DNA from: BACL27 sp964203235
GTDB lineage: Bacteria > Actinomycetota > Acidimicrobiia > Acidimicrobiales > Ilumatobacteraceae
Assembly (NCBI GenBank): GCA_964203235.1
Contig: CAXNLE010000003.1
Coordinates: forward strand, 62,001-126,000
Direction: 5' to 3'
DNA: 64,000 nt
The position numbers and the translations under genes were made by a program. Below, one piece after another: positions 32,611-40,596 of this stretch (the stretch's first letter is position 1; each line of letters starts with the position of its first letter). The notes below the pieces were generated by a model, which was not told the DNA's origin, ran no database searches, and was given only the letters and a program-made list of their open reading frames with translations.

Positions 32611-33726
32611 ATGACCCGCAACGCCATTGGGCGTTTTCATAGGACGGTGTCACCTGTAATTGGTGCCATCTGTTGCATTTCGCTGGTGACGGGGTTGGCC
32701 CCTGCCTCGGCCCACGCGGCTGGTTTTGGTGCGCCAGAAGCCAGATTGCCCCAGACTTCTGACGATAAGCAGCGCGAGGTAGACGCGATTCTTGACGAAT
32801 TAGACCGGCTCGCCGAGGCAATGGATAATTTGGCCGAAAATTATGCCGGGGCGGTAAACGACGGCCTTGAACTAGACAAAGAAATCGCAGCCACCGAGGG
32901 TCGAATCAAAGAAAAGGAAGTTGAACTTGGGACGATGCAAGCGCAACTGCAAAGTGTTGCGTTAAAAACCTTCGTCGGTAGTTCAATTTCGAATAGTTTG
33001 GCCAGCATTCTGAGCTCAACCGGCACTTTGTCTGACGCGGTACGCAAATCTTATTTAACTTCGGTTGCACTTAACACTGGTGTCAGCGGACTTGACGCAT
33101 TGCAAGGAAAGATCGAAGATATTGCCCGCGAACGCAAACAACTTGAAAGTCAACGCACTCGCTCTGGTGGCATCGCCGATTATGCAAAAAAACGTTTAGC
33201 CGCAGCGAAGGCGAGCGAAAAGGCGTATACGGCAAGAGAGCAAGAAGCCTTGCGAGACTTAGGTGACTTGTTGCGTGGCGAACAAAGTAAGCGCGCCACA
33301 GCAGCACTCGCAGAAGCAGCACGTATTGCTGCATCGTTCTCAAAAATAAAAATCTCGAATGTTCCTGCACCGTCGTCGTCGGCCGGCATTGCAGTTAAAG
33401 CCGCGTTGTCGCAACTCGGTGTGCGTTATCAGTATGGTGCGCTTTCGCCCGGTGAAGCATTTGATTGTTCAGGTCTGATGTCTTATGCATGGAGTAAAGC
33501 TGGCGTGAGTATTCCGCGCTCGTCGCGCTCGCAGTACGACGGGTTAACGCGTGTTCCAACTTCTTCAGCGCAGCCGGGCGACTTAATTTTTACGCACAAC
33601 CCAGTTAGCCACGTCGCAATGTACCTGGGTGGCGGACAAGCAGTTGCGTCACCACGAACTGGCGATGTTGTAAAAGTTTATGCAATCACTTGGTCAAAAG
33701 TTACAGGCGTCGGTCGGCCAAAGTAA
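32611..33726 (+). CDS. Secreted NlpC/P60 peptidoglycan endopeptidase (RipA-like)
   Basis: Probably cleaves the D-Glu-meso-DAP bond in peptidoglycan stems during growth or daughter-cell separation. 371 residues: a signal peptide (about 1-37), a long coiled-coil region (about 50-235, rich in Glu/Lys/Ala) and a C-terminal NlpC/P60 domain (about 255-371). The catalytic Cys is in 'AFDCSGLMSYAW', the His in 'PVSHVAMYLG', and 'QPGDLIFTH' is present. This coiled coil plus NlpC arrangement is that of actinobacterial RipA-type hydrolases. It stands downstream of the giant surface protein but has its own upstream space of about 120 bases. Confidence 0.9.
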   Translation: MTRNAIGRFHRTVSPVIGAICCISLVTGLAPASAHAAGFGAPEARLPQTSDDKQREVDAILDELDRLAEAMDNLAENYAGAVNDGLELDKEIAATEGRIKEKEVELGTMQAQLQSVALKTFVGSSISNSLASILSSTGTLSDAVRKSYLTSVALNTGVSGLDALQGKIEDIARERKQLESQRTRSGGIADYAKKRLAAAKASEKAYTAREQEALRDLGDLLRGEQSKRATAALAEAARIAASFSKIKISNVPAPSSSAGIAVKAALSQLGVRYQYGALSPGEAFDCSGLMSYAWSKAGVSIPRSSRSQYDGLTRVPTSSAQPGDLIFTHNPVSHVAMYLGGGQAVASPRTGDVVKVYAITWSKVTGVGRPK

Positions 33727-33731
33727 ATAAA

Positions 33732-34460
33732 ATGATCGGCTGGTCACGCTCAAAGTTTTCGAACGATGGTGTGACTCATGAAACTTTTCGCAAAGGTAAT
33801 GGACCAGTCGTAATTCTTGTTCATGAAATACCTGGCATCACACCAGCAGTTAAAAAATTTGCCAACGAAGTTGTCGATGCCGGGTTCACCGTTGTGATGC
33901 CATTGCTTGTTGGCACAACAGATATGGCTCCGAGTGGTAAATATTTAGCATCGTCAATGTTGAAAGTTTGTATCGCCAAAGAATTTACGACTTTGGCGCT
34001 AAACAAAACGTCGCCAGTTATTTTTTGGTTGCGGGCACTAGCCAAACAACTTCACGACGAACTTGGTGGCAAAGGCGTTGGCGCAATCGGCATGTGTTTT
34101 AGTGGTGGTTTTGCTCTCGGGATGATGGTTGATGATATCGTTGTCGCGCCCGTGCTTTCGCAACCGTCACTGCCGTTTGCGGTTGGTGTTAAGCGCTCGG
34201 CTGATTTGGGTCTTTCGCTACAAGATGCAAGGCGAGTCGCACAGCGCGCTGCAGACGGCTGCCAAGTACTCGGTCTGCGCTACAACGGCGATCGTCTTGT
34301 TGGCACACGATTTGCTGAGTTGCATAAATTGCTTGGCGATGCATTTATCTCAGTTGAGTTTGAATCAACAAAAAAATCAGATCACGCAGTGCTCACTGAG
34401 CAACGTCAAGAACTTGGCGTGCAACGTGTAATTGAGTTTTTGAAACTAAAACTTTTTTAA
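33732..34460 (+). CDS. Dienelactone hydrolase family protein
   Basis: An alpha/beta hydrolase of 242 residues. The nucleophile region 'GAIGMCFSGGFAL' has the Cys-for-Ser nucleophile of dienelactone hydrolases, 'VVILVHEIPGITP' is the oxyanion region with the family Glu, and a C-terminal His is in 'KSDHAVLTEQ'. The ATG at 33732 lies 5 bases after the previous stop; the frame is open upstream but overlaps that gene. The true substrate is unknown; many homologues are general carboxylesterases. Confidence 0.85.
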   Translation: MIGWSRSKFSNDGVTHETFRKGNGPVVILVHEIPGITPAVKKFANEVVDAGFTVVMPLLVGTTDMAPSGKYLASSMLKVCIAKEFTTLALNKTSPVIFWLRALAKQLHDELGGKGVGAIGMCFSGGFALGMMVDDIVVAPVLSQPSLPFAVGVKRSADLGLSLQDARRVAQRAADGCQVLGLRYNGDRLVGTRFAELHKLLGDAFISVEFESTKKSDHAVLTEQRQELGVQRVIEFLKLKLF

Positions 34461-35183
34461 TACACGCACTTTAAATTTCGGGTCTTTGAAAGTCTTTAAT
34501 GCCGCAACCGGGTTGTTGTGATTCGTAACTAGGTGACGCGCCAGTCGACCTTTGGCTGCTTTGGCGTCGTGTCCGCCTGCTGTGCCTGATTTTGTTGCCA
34601 GGTCAATTCTGAAATATTCTTTCAATAGTTTTTCGTTTGGCACGAACGCAGCCGAATGTTCTTGCGGCAATAAATCAATTACAACAGCACCCGCACAGTA
34701 TTTATTTAACGAAACCGAAATTGCTTCGCGCCACCAGGTTGAAAGTTTGCCCATTGGTGCAAGTGACGCACCAATTTTCAGGCGATAGTCGGGTACTGCA
34801 TCGCCAGCACAAACTAAGCCGAGTAAACCAGAAACAACAATGATGTTCGCATCTGCAAATTTTTGTTGTGCGCTCGTTAACGATGCAAGATCTAGATGAT
34901 CCCACACGACGCCGGTGTAACGGTCACGAGCGGGCAAAGTTTTTGCGCCGCGCAACGCAAGATTGGCCTGTTGTGCTCGCAACAGATGTGTGCCAGACAC
35001 ACCGAGTAGTTTCTGCGAGCCACCGTTTTGTACCAGTAAAGCAGAAATAATTTCGGCACGTTGTTTGGCTAAAGACTTACCAAATTTGCCATCTGTCTCT
35101 TTAAATTTCGTGCTGGTTGTGCCAGATGGGGCTTTGCCTTCGGAGGGCGGTAACAAAATAAAAAGTTTTTCGTTACTAGTCAC
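34446..35183 (-). CDS. yaaA: Peroxide-stress protein YaaA (UPF0246)
   Basis: Family members bind DNA and limit intracellular iron damage during peroxide stress. The protein begins 'LFILLPPSEGKA', the YaaA signature, followed by 'RYTGVVWDHLDL', 'VVSGLLGLVCAGD', 'PDYRLKIGASL' and 'LLPQEHSAAF'. I use the GTG at 35181-35183 (about 245 residues), which places the conserved start near residue 6; a longer frame to 35261 adds an unlikely N-terminus and overlaps the helicase gene. It converges with and overlaps the dienelactone hydrolase end by 15 bases. Confidence 0.88.
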   Translation of the reverse strand: MTSNEKLFILLPPSEGKAPSGTTSTKFKETDGKFGKSLAKQRAEIISALLVQNGGSQKLLGVSGTHLLRAQQANLALRGAKTLPARDRYTGVVWDHLDLASLTSAQQKFADANIIVVSGLLGLVCAGDAVPDYRLKIGASLAPMGKLSTWWREAISVSLNKYCAGAVVIDLLPQEHSAAFVPNEKLLKEYFRIDLATKSGTAGGHDAKAAKGRLARHLVTNHNNPVAALKTFKDPKFKVRVLKKF

Positions 35184-35249
35184 GACACACGATTCTGCTT
35201 GATTAGGCGGCGCAATAGTCGCATACCCTGCCTCTAGTCTGCAGGGGTA

Positions 35250-37493
35250 GTGACAGAGCACAAATCCAACATTTCTCTAGACATCGCGTCGTTGAACCCA
35301 GATCAACAAGACGCGGTGCTGCACCCGAGCGGGCCGTTATTGGTGATTGCAGGCGCAGGTTCGGGTAAAACTCGGGTGTTAACGCACAGGGTGGCGCATC
35401 TCATCAGCCAGGGCACTCACCCGATGCGAATTTTGGCGATCACGTTCACCAACAAAGCAGCCGGTGAGATGCGTGAGCGAGTCGAAGCGCTAGTCGGAAG
35501 AGTCGCCGAACGAATGTGGGTCAGCACTTTTCACGCTGCGTGTGTGCGAATTTTGCGAATGCAGGCTGAGCAGATTGGGTTTCCGAAAACTTTCTCAATT
35601 TACGATCAATCAGATTCAAAGAGATTAATCGGCTATGTGATTCGCGACCTTGGGCTTGATGCAAAGAGGTTTCCCGCACGCGGTGTGCAGGCGCGAATCA
35701 GCCTATGGAAAAACGAATTGCTGTCGCCCTACGATGCTGCCGCGCAAGCCGAAAATGTATTTGATACAAAATATGCAGAGATATACCGTGAATATCAAAA
35801 TCGCCTAATCAAAGCTGGCGCAATGGATTTTGATGATTTGCTGTTCAATACGGTGCAGTTATTTCGTCAACACAAAGATGTTCTGGCACAATATCAACAA
35901 CGCTTTGAACATATTTTGATTGACGAATATCAAGACACGAATATGGCGCAAAATGAAATCGTGCTCAAGCTTGCATCTGCTGATGATGCTCGCGCGCTAC
36001 ACAACGTGTGCGTTGTGGGTGACACAGATCAATCTGTTTATCGCTTTCGTGGTGCAGACTTTAGAAACATCTTGCAATTTGAAACTGCGTTTCCTGAAGT
36101 GACTGTTGTCGTGTTGGCGCAAAATTATCGCAGCACGCAGACAATTTTAGATGCTGCTAACGCAGTGATCACCAATAACGCCGAACGTAAACCCAAAGAA
36201 CTCTGGACAGAACTTGGCAAGGGTGACCGCGTCGTACGTTTTTACGCCGACGATGAATACCACGAAGCAAACTGGGCTGTTTCGCAACTTAAACAAATGC
36301 ATGAGTCTGACGCGCGCCAGTGGCGTGAGATGGCTGTGTTCTATCGCACCAATGCACAGAGCCGCGTGCTTGAAGAGAGTTTTATGCAGTCTGGTGTGCC
36401 GTACAAAGTCATCGGTGGCACACGGTTCTATGACCGTCGCGAAGTCAAAGATGCGCTCGCTTATATTCGTTGTGCGGCCAACCCGCTTGACGAAGTCAGC
36501 CTGAAGCGCATTTTGAATGTGCCGAAGCGGGGTATCGGTGACACAACAGTTGATCGAATCGATGCGTTTGCCGCAAGTCAGCAAGTCTCTTTTGCATTGG
36601 CATTGCGCCGTGCAACTGAGGCTGGCGTTGGTGGGGCTGGGGTAAAAGGCATCGCTGCATTTGTTGCGTTAATTGATGATCTCGAATCGCGTCTTGGTCA
36701 AGGACCTGGGCCTGTTTTGCGTCACGCACTCGAGGCCAGCGGATACTTCAAAGAACTCGAAGCCGAAGACACCGTTGAGTCTGCAGGTCGGCACGAAAAC
36801 TTATCTGAACTTATTGGTAGTGCCAGTGAGTTCACACAAGTTGACGAATTTCTTGAGCAAGTTGCACTCGTCGCTGACACTGATCAAATTGATTCTGATA
36901 ATCACGTGACTTTGATGACTCTGCATGCCGCCAAAGGTCTTGAGTTTCCCGTTGTATTCATTGTTGGTTTAGAAGAAGGAATATTTCCGCATAGTCGCGC
37001 GCTTACCGATCAAGTCGAACTCGAAGAAGAGCGTCGCTTGGCATATGTTGGTATAACTCGCGCAAAAGAGAAATTATTTTTGTCGCACGCCTGGAGCCGC
37101 AACTTGTATGGTTCAAAGCAATACAACCCACCGTCGCGATTTCTAGATGAGATACCTAGTGAGTTGTTGCAGCGCGAAGGCAGTATTGACTCTGGTGCCG
37201 ATCAAGGTCGCGGCGGTTTTCGTCCGAACGCAGATCAAAGTACTGGCCAAAAAATTGAATGGACACGAGCGACGATTCCGAAATATCGTCGCGACAGCGG
37301 CACAGCGCAAGATATGGTCGGCGCGAATGCTGGTCTAAAAGTGGGTGACGATGTTGAGCACCCATCTTTTGGTGAAGGTGTGATTATAAACATTCGTGGC
37401 TCGGGTGAGACCACAGAAGCAGCAATTGAATTTGCCAAACACGGTACAAAACATCTGGCTTTGGCTTGGGCGCCGCTTAAAAAAATTAACTAG
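35250..37493 (+). CDS. pcrA: ATP-dependent DNA helicase UvrD/PcrA
   Basis: A superfamily 1A 3'-5' helicase for repair and replication-conflict resolution. 747 residues from a GTG. Motifs in order: Q-motif 'LNPDQQDAV', Walker A 'AGAGSGKTRVL', Ia 'ITFTNKAAGEM', Walker B 'LIDEYQDTN', III 'VVGDTDQSVYRFRGA', IV 'NYRSTQ', V 'VTLMTLHAAKGLEFPVVF' and VI 'RRLAYVGITRAKEKLF'. The C-terminus has a Tudor-like RNA-polymerase-interaction segment ('GDDVEHPSFGEGVI'), typical of PcrA/UvrD1. Convergent with the next gene. Confidence 0.96.
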   Translation: MTEHKSNISLDIASLNPDQQDAVLHPSGPLLVIAGAGSGKTRVLTHRVAHLISQGTHPMRILAITFTNKAAGEMRERVEALVGRVAERMWVSTFHAACVRILRMQAEQIGFPKTFSIYDQSDSKRLIGYVIRDLGLDAKRFPARGVQARISLWKNELLSPYDAAAQAENVFDTKYAEIYREYQNRLIKAGAMDFDDLLFNTVQLFRQHKDVLAQYQQRFEHILIDEYQDTNMAQNEIVLKLASADDARALHNVCVVGDTDQSVYRFRGADFRNILQFETAFPEVTVVVLAQNYRSTQTILDAANAVITNNAERKPKELWTELGKGDRVVRFYADDEYHEANWAVSQLKQMHESDARQWREMAVFYRTNAQSRVLEESFMQSGVPYKVIGGTRFYDRREVKDALAYIRCAANPLDEVSLKRILNVPKRGIGDTTVDRIDAFAASQQVSFALALRRATEAGVGGAGVKGIAAFVALIDDLESRLGQGPGPVLRHALEASGYFKELEAEDTVESAGRHENLSELIGSASEFTQVDEFLEQVALVADTDQIDSDNHVTLMTLHAAKGLEFPVVFIVGLEEGIFPHSRALTDQVELEEERRLAYVGITRAKEKLFLSHAWSRNLYGSKQYNPPSRFLDEIPSELLQREGSIDSGADQGRGGFRPNADQSTGQKIEWTRATIPKYRRDSGTAQDMVGANAGLKVGDDVEHPSFGEGVIINIRGSGETTEAAIEFAKHGTKHLALAWAPLKKIN

Positions 37494-37525
37494 CTAGCTA
37501 AATCACGCGTTGACTAGCTAACTAG
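37488..37525. repeat. CTAG-rich repeat between convergent genes
   Basis: AACTAGCTAGCTA and GACTAGCTAACTAGC are imperfect repeats that can also pair through their AGCT palindromes. They sit exactly at the pcrA stop and 3' of the convergent gene. A weak bidirectional terminator is possible, but there is no T-tract. Confidence 0.3.
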
Positions 37526-38001
37526 CCCGCGCGCAAATCAATTAAAAGTGTTTTGAGATTTTCGACAATTGGTCGCACATCAAGCGGAAGTTTTAGTTGC
37601 TCAACTGCAAGCGTTCGACCATCGCAGTCTTTAAAGTTGCGAGACTTTTTGAGGTGCTCAACTAAGCAAGTCTCAGTGCGATCTGCAGGGTAGGCATAGT
37701 AAACCTGCCAGCCCTTTGCAGGATTAGTGCCTGTATGGTCAATCACGATCGAGCGCTTGCCAGTTGCGTCGCGCAAGTCGGGATACAAGATTGGGCCATC
37801 TTGATCGATGCTTTTGGCGACGTCTTTTACTTCCCCAATTTCAAAAGTCTGCGGAATCGTCTGGGGTTGACTCTGACGATTTTTAGTTGAAGTGCTTGCC
37901 AAGATCCACGTCACCCCGAAAAGCAATATGAAACCTGCGATACCGCCAACAATTGGCATGATCGCTCGTGAAACTGGCGATGTGAATTCGACTCGACGCA
38001 T
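37522..38001 (-). CDS. Membrane-anchored protein of unknown function
   Basis: 159 residues: a short basic N-terminus, one transmembrane helix (about 13-35), then an extracytoplasmic domain with 'DGPILYPDLRDATGKRSIVIDHTG', 'GWQVYYAYPADRTETCLVEH' and 'FKDCDGRTL'. Two cysteines (in ETCLVE and KDCDG) could form a disulfide. The pattern loosely resembles the substrate-facing half of Rieske-type domains but lacks the CxH motifs, so I do not assign it. It is divergent from the B12-binding protein gene. Confidence 0.6.
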   Translation of the reverse strand: MRRVEFTSPVSRAIMPIVGGIAGFILLFGVTWILASTSTKNRQSQPQTIPQTFEIGEVKDVAKSIDQDGPILYPDLRDATGKRSIVIDHTGTNPAKGWQVYYAYPADRTETCLVEHLKKSRNFKDCDGRTLAVEQLKLPLDVRPIVENLKTLLIDLRAG

Positions 38002-38020
38002 GCCGTAAGGTTAATAAGTC

Positions 38021-38425
38021 GTGAAACGAAATTATCGAGTCGTAGTCGCAAAACCTGGCCTTGACGGTCATGATCGGGGAGCCAAAACGATCACCCGCGC
38101 CCTGCGTGACCACGGATTTGAGGTCATTTATACGGGTTTGCACCAAACCCCCGAGCAGATTGCCGAAACAGTGTTGCAAGAGGATGCTGATGCAATCGGT
38201 CTCTCATTACTTTCAGGGGCTCATTTGACTTTGTTTCCTCGTGTGATGGAAGAATTGCGAACTCGAAAACTTGGCGAGGTTTTAATTTTTGGCGGCGGGG
38301 TTATTCCACTTGAAGACATCGTCACGCTTAAACAACAAGGTGTCGGTGAAATTTTCGGACCAGGTTCATCGCTTAACGAAATCGCAAAATGGCTAGAGTT
38401 AGCGCTTGACGCACGCGAAAAATAA
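38021..38425 (+). CDS. Cobalamin-binding subunit/domain protein, methylmalonyl-CoA mutase type
   Basis: 134 residues making up just a B12-binding domain. The cobalamin motif DxHxxG is seen as 'GLDGHDRGAK' (residues about 14-23), followed by 'SLLSGAH' and 'FGGGVIP', as in the C-terminal domain of methylmalonyl-CoA mutase and its stand-alone small subunits. It probably pairs with a catalytic alpha subunit encoded elsewhere to interconvert methylmalonyl-CoA (or a related acyl-CoA) and succinyl-CoA. The following genes encode succinyl-CoA synthetase, which fits a propionyl-CoA-to-TCA route. Start GTG at 38021. Confidence 0.88.
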   Translation: MKRNYRVVVAKPGLDGHDRGAKTITRALRDHGFEVIYTGLHQTPEQIAETVLQEDADAIGLSLLSGAHLTLFPRVMEELRTRKLGEVLIFGGGVIPLEDIVTLKQQGVGEIFGPGSSLNEIAKWLELALDAREK

Positions 38426-38463
38426 AGTTTCATCACTCGAGCAAAATATAAAAAGGAAGTTAA

Positions 38464-39615
38464 GTGGATTTATTTGAATATCAAGGCAAACAATATTTCG
38501 CGCGCTATAGCATCGCAGTGTCTGCTGGTGGTGTTGCACTAACTGTTGATGAGGCAGTGAAACAAGCCGAATTGGCGCAATACCCAGTTGTGATTAAAGC
38601 TCAAGTGCAAGTCGGTGGTCGCGGCAAAGCCGGTGGAATCAAACTCGCGAACAACGCTGAAGAGGTTCGCACACATGCGACCAATATTTTGGGCATGGAC
38701 ATCAAAGGCCACGTCGTTAAACGCATTTGGGTTGAACACGCATCAGATATCGCCGAAGAATATTACGCATCGTTCACACTTGACCGCTCTGCCAAGCGAC
38801 ACCTGTTGATGCTCTCGGCACAAGGTGGTGTCGAGATCGAGCAAGTCGCGGTCACCGACCCAACTGCGATCGTCAAGTTATATGTCAACCCAATTGAGGG
38901 CTTGAGTCTTGAAACTGCTCGACGTGCAGTTGTCGACGCACAAATTTCGCAAAAAGCAATCGACGGTGTTGCAGCGATGCTCGTCAAACTTTATGAGTGC
39001 TTCACTAAAGGTGATTGCGATTTAGCTGAAATTAATCCACTGATTTTAAAACCAAACGGCGAAGTGCATGCACTTGACGCCAAAGTGACGCTTGACGATA
39101 ACGCAGCATTTCGACACCCAGAGTGGGACGAATACCGCGCGACCGAAGAGCTTGACGAGCGTGAAAAACTTGCCCGCGAAAAAAATCTGCAATACATCGG
39201 ACTTGACGGCACAGTTGGCATCATCGCCAATGGCGCCGGTTTGGCAATGAGCACGCTTGATGTTGTCAACCAAGTCGGTGGTAAGGCTGCCAACTTTTTA
39301 GATATCGGTGGTGGCGCGAATGCCGAACTTATGACCGCGGCGCTCGAAGTCATCAACTCAGACACGAAAGTGAAAAGTATTTTTATCAATATTTTTGGTG
39401 GAATCACACGAGGTGATGAAGTCGCTAAAGGCATTGTTGAAGCGATGAAGCGTGTCAAATTGCGCGCACCGATTGTGATTCGACTTGACGGCACTAATGC
39501 CATCGAGGGTCGTGCGATCATTGCAAATGCAGGCATTGACGAGTCACAATTAATGTCGCGGTCAACAATGCTTGAGGCTGCTCGCGTTGCAGTCGATCTC
39601 GCAGGAAAGAATTAA
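38464..39615 (+). CDS. sucC: Succinyl-CoA synthetase beta subunit
   Basis: The nucleotide-binding subunit of the TCA-cycle enzyme making ATP or GTP from succinyl-CoA. N-terminal 'MDLFEYQGKQYFARY' and 'PVVIKAQVQVGGRGKAGGI' form the ATP-grasp site; 'LAEINPLIL' and 'NIFGGITRGDEVAKGI' are further signatures. 383 residues, normal. A purine-rich AAAAAGGAAG precedes the GTG start. Four bases separate it from sucD. Confidence 0.96.
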   Translation: MDLFEYQGKQYFARYSIAVSAGGVALTVDEAVKQAELAQYPVVIKAQVQVGGRGKAGGIKLANNAEEVRTHATNILGMDIKGHVVKRIWVEHASDIAEEYYASFTLDRSAKRHLLMLSAQGGVEIEQVAVTDPTAIVKLYVNPIEGLSLETARRAVVDAQISQKAIDGVAAMLVKLYECFTKGDCDLAEINPLILKPNGEVHALDAKVTLDDNAAFRHPEWDEYRATEELDEREKLAREKNLQYIGLDGTVGIIANGAGLAMSTLDVVNQVGGKAANFLDIGGGANAELMTAALEVINSDTKVKSIFINIFGGITRGDEVAKGIVEAMKRVKLRAPIVIRLDGTNAIEGRAIIANAGIDESQLMSRSTMLEAARVAVDLAGKN

Positions 39616-39619
39616 TAAC

Positions 39620-40516
39620 ATGGCAATATTTGTAAACGAAAATACAAAAGTTCTTGTTCAGGGATTAACTGGCGGCCAAGGGCGGTTTCATGGGTTGCGC
39701 AATCGCGACTACGGCACGCAAGTTGTTGCTGGTGTAACACCCGGAAAAGCCGGTCAAGACGTAGAAGGTATCCCCGTATACGACAGCGTTGAAGCCGCGG
39801 TTATTGCAACTGGGGCAACCGCATCGTTTATTGCAGTGCCGCCGAAGGCAGCGCCCGCTGCGATTCTTGAGGCTGCTCGTGCCGGAATCAGTTTTATTGT
39901 TTGCATAACCGAAGGTGTGCCCGCGCAAGACGAGGCGCGAGTGTTTGCAAACCTACAACGCGATTTTCCAAAGACGCGGTTGCTTGGGCCGAACTGCCCT
40001 GGCATTATTAGCCCAGGCAAATGCAACATCGGTATCACCGCTGGCGAGATCGCAGCGTTGCCAACTAAGAACGGACCAAACGTCGGCATCGTTTCACGAT
40101 CGGGCACACTCACTTATCAAGCGCTTTACGAACTCAAGCAATTAAATATTGGTGTATCAACTTGTGTTGGCATCGGCGGCGACCCAGTGCCCGGCACTTC
40201 GTTCGTTGACTGTCTGGCCGAGTTTCAGGCTGACCCCGAAACACATGCGATCATCATGATCGGTGAAATCGGGGGCACTGCCGAAGAAGAAGCCGCAGAG
40301 TTCATCACAAATCATGTAACAAAACCGATGAGTGCGTATATCGCAGGCGTCACAGCACCCGCTGGTAAAAAAATGGGTCATGCTGGGGCGATTGTCTCGG
40401 GCGGCAAAGGTACCGCGCAAGGCAAGATGGATTCGCTCAGAACCGCCGGTGTGATGATCGGGTTGAATCCAACTGAGGCTTGTGATCTAATGTCGAAAAT
40501 AGTTGCAGGATTTTAG
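39620..40516 (+). CDS. sucD: Succinyl-CoA synthetase alpha subunit
   Basis: The CoA-binding subunit carrying the phosphohistidine intermediate. The N-terminal Rossmann segment has 'VQGLTGGQGRFH' and 'GVTPGKAGQ', and the active-site His lies in 'GHAGAIVSGGKGTA'. 298 residues from the ATG at 39620; the frame is open upstream but overlaps sucC. Co-transcribed with sucC. Confidence 0.96.
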   Translation: MAIFVNENTKVLVQGLTGGQGRFHGLRNRDYGTQVVAGVTPGKAGQDVEGIPVYDSVEAAVIATGATASFIAVPPKAAPAAILEAARAGISFIVCITEGVPAQDEARVFANLQRDFPKTRLLGPNCPGIISPGKCNIGITAGEIAALPTKNGPNVGIVSRSGTLTYQALYELKQLNIGVSTCVGIGGDPVPGTSFVDCLAEFQADPETHAIIMIGEIGGTAEEEAAEFITNHVTKPMSAYIAGVTAPAGKKMGHAGAIVSGGKGTAQGKMDSLRTAGVMIGLNPTEACDLMSKIVAGF

Positions 40517-40596
40517 ATTTCAGTTTTGCTATCGGGTGACCGTCTAGAATTTGTGGTCGCCGAGTAGCGACAAGTACCGGAAGATAAAAGCGGATA

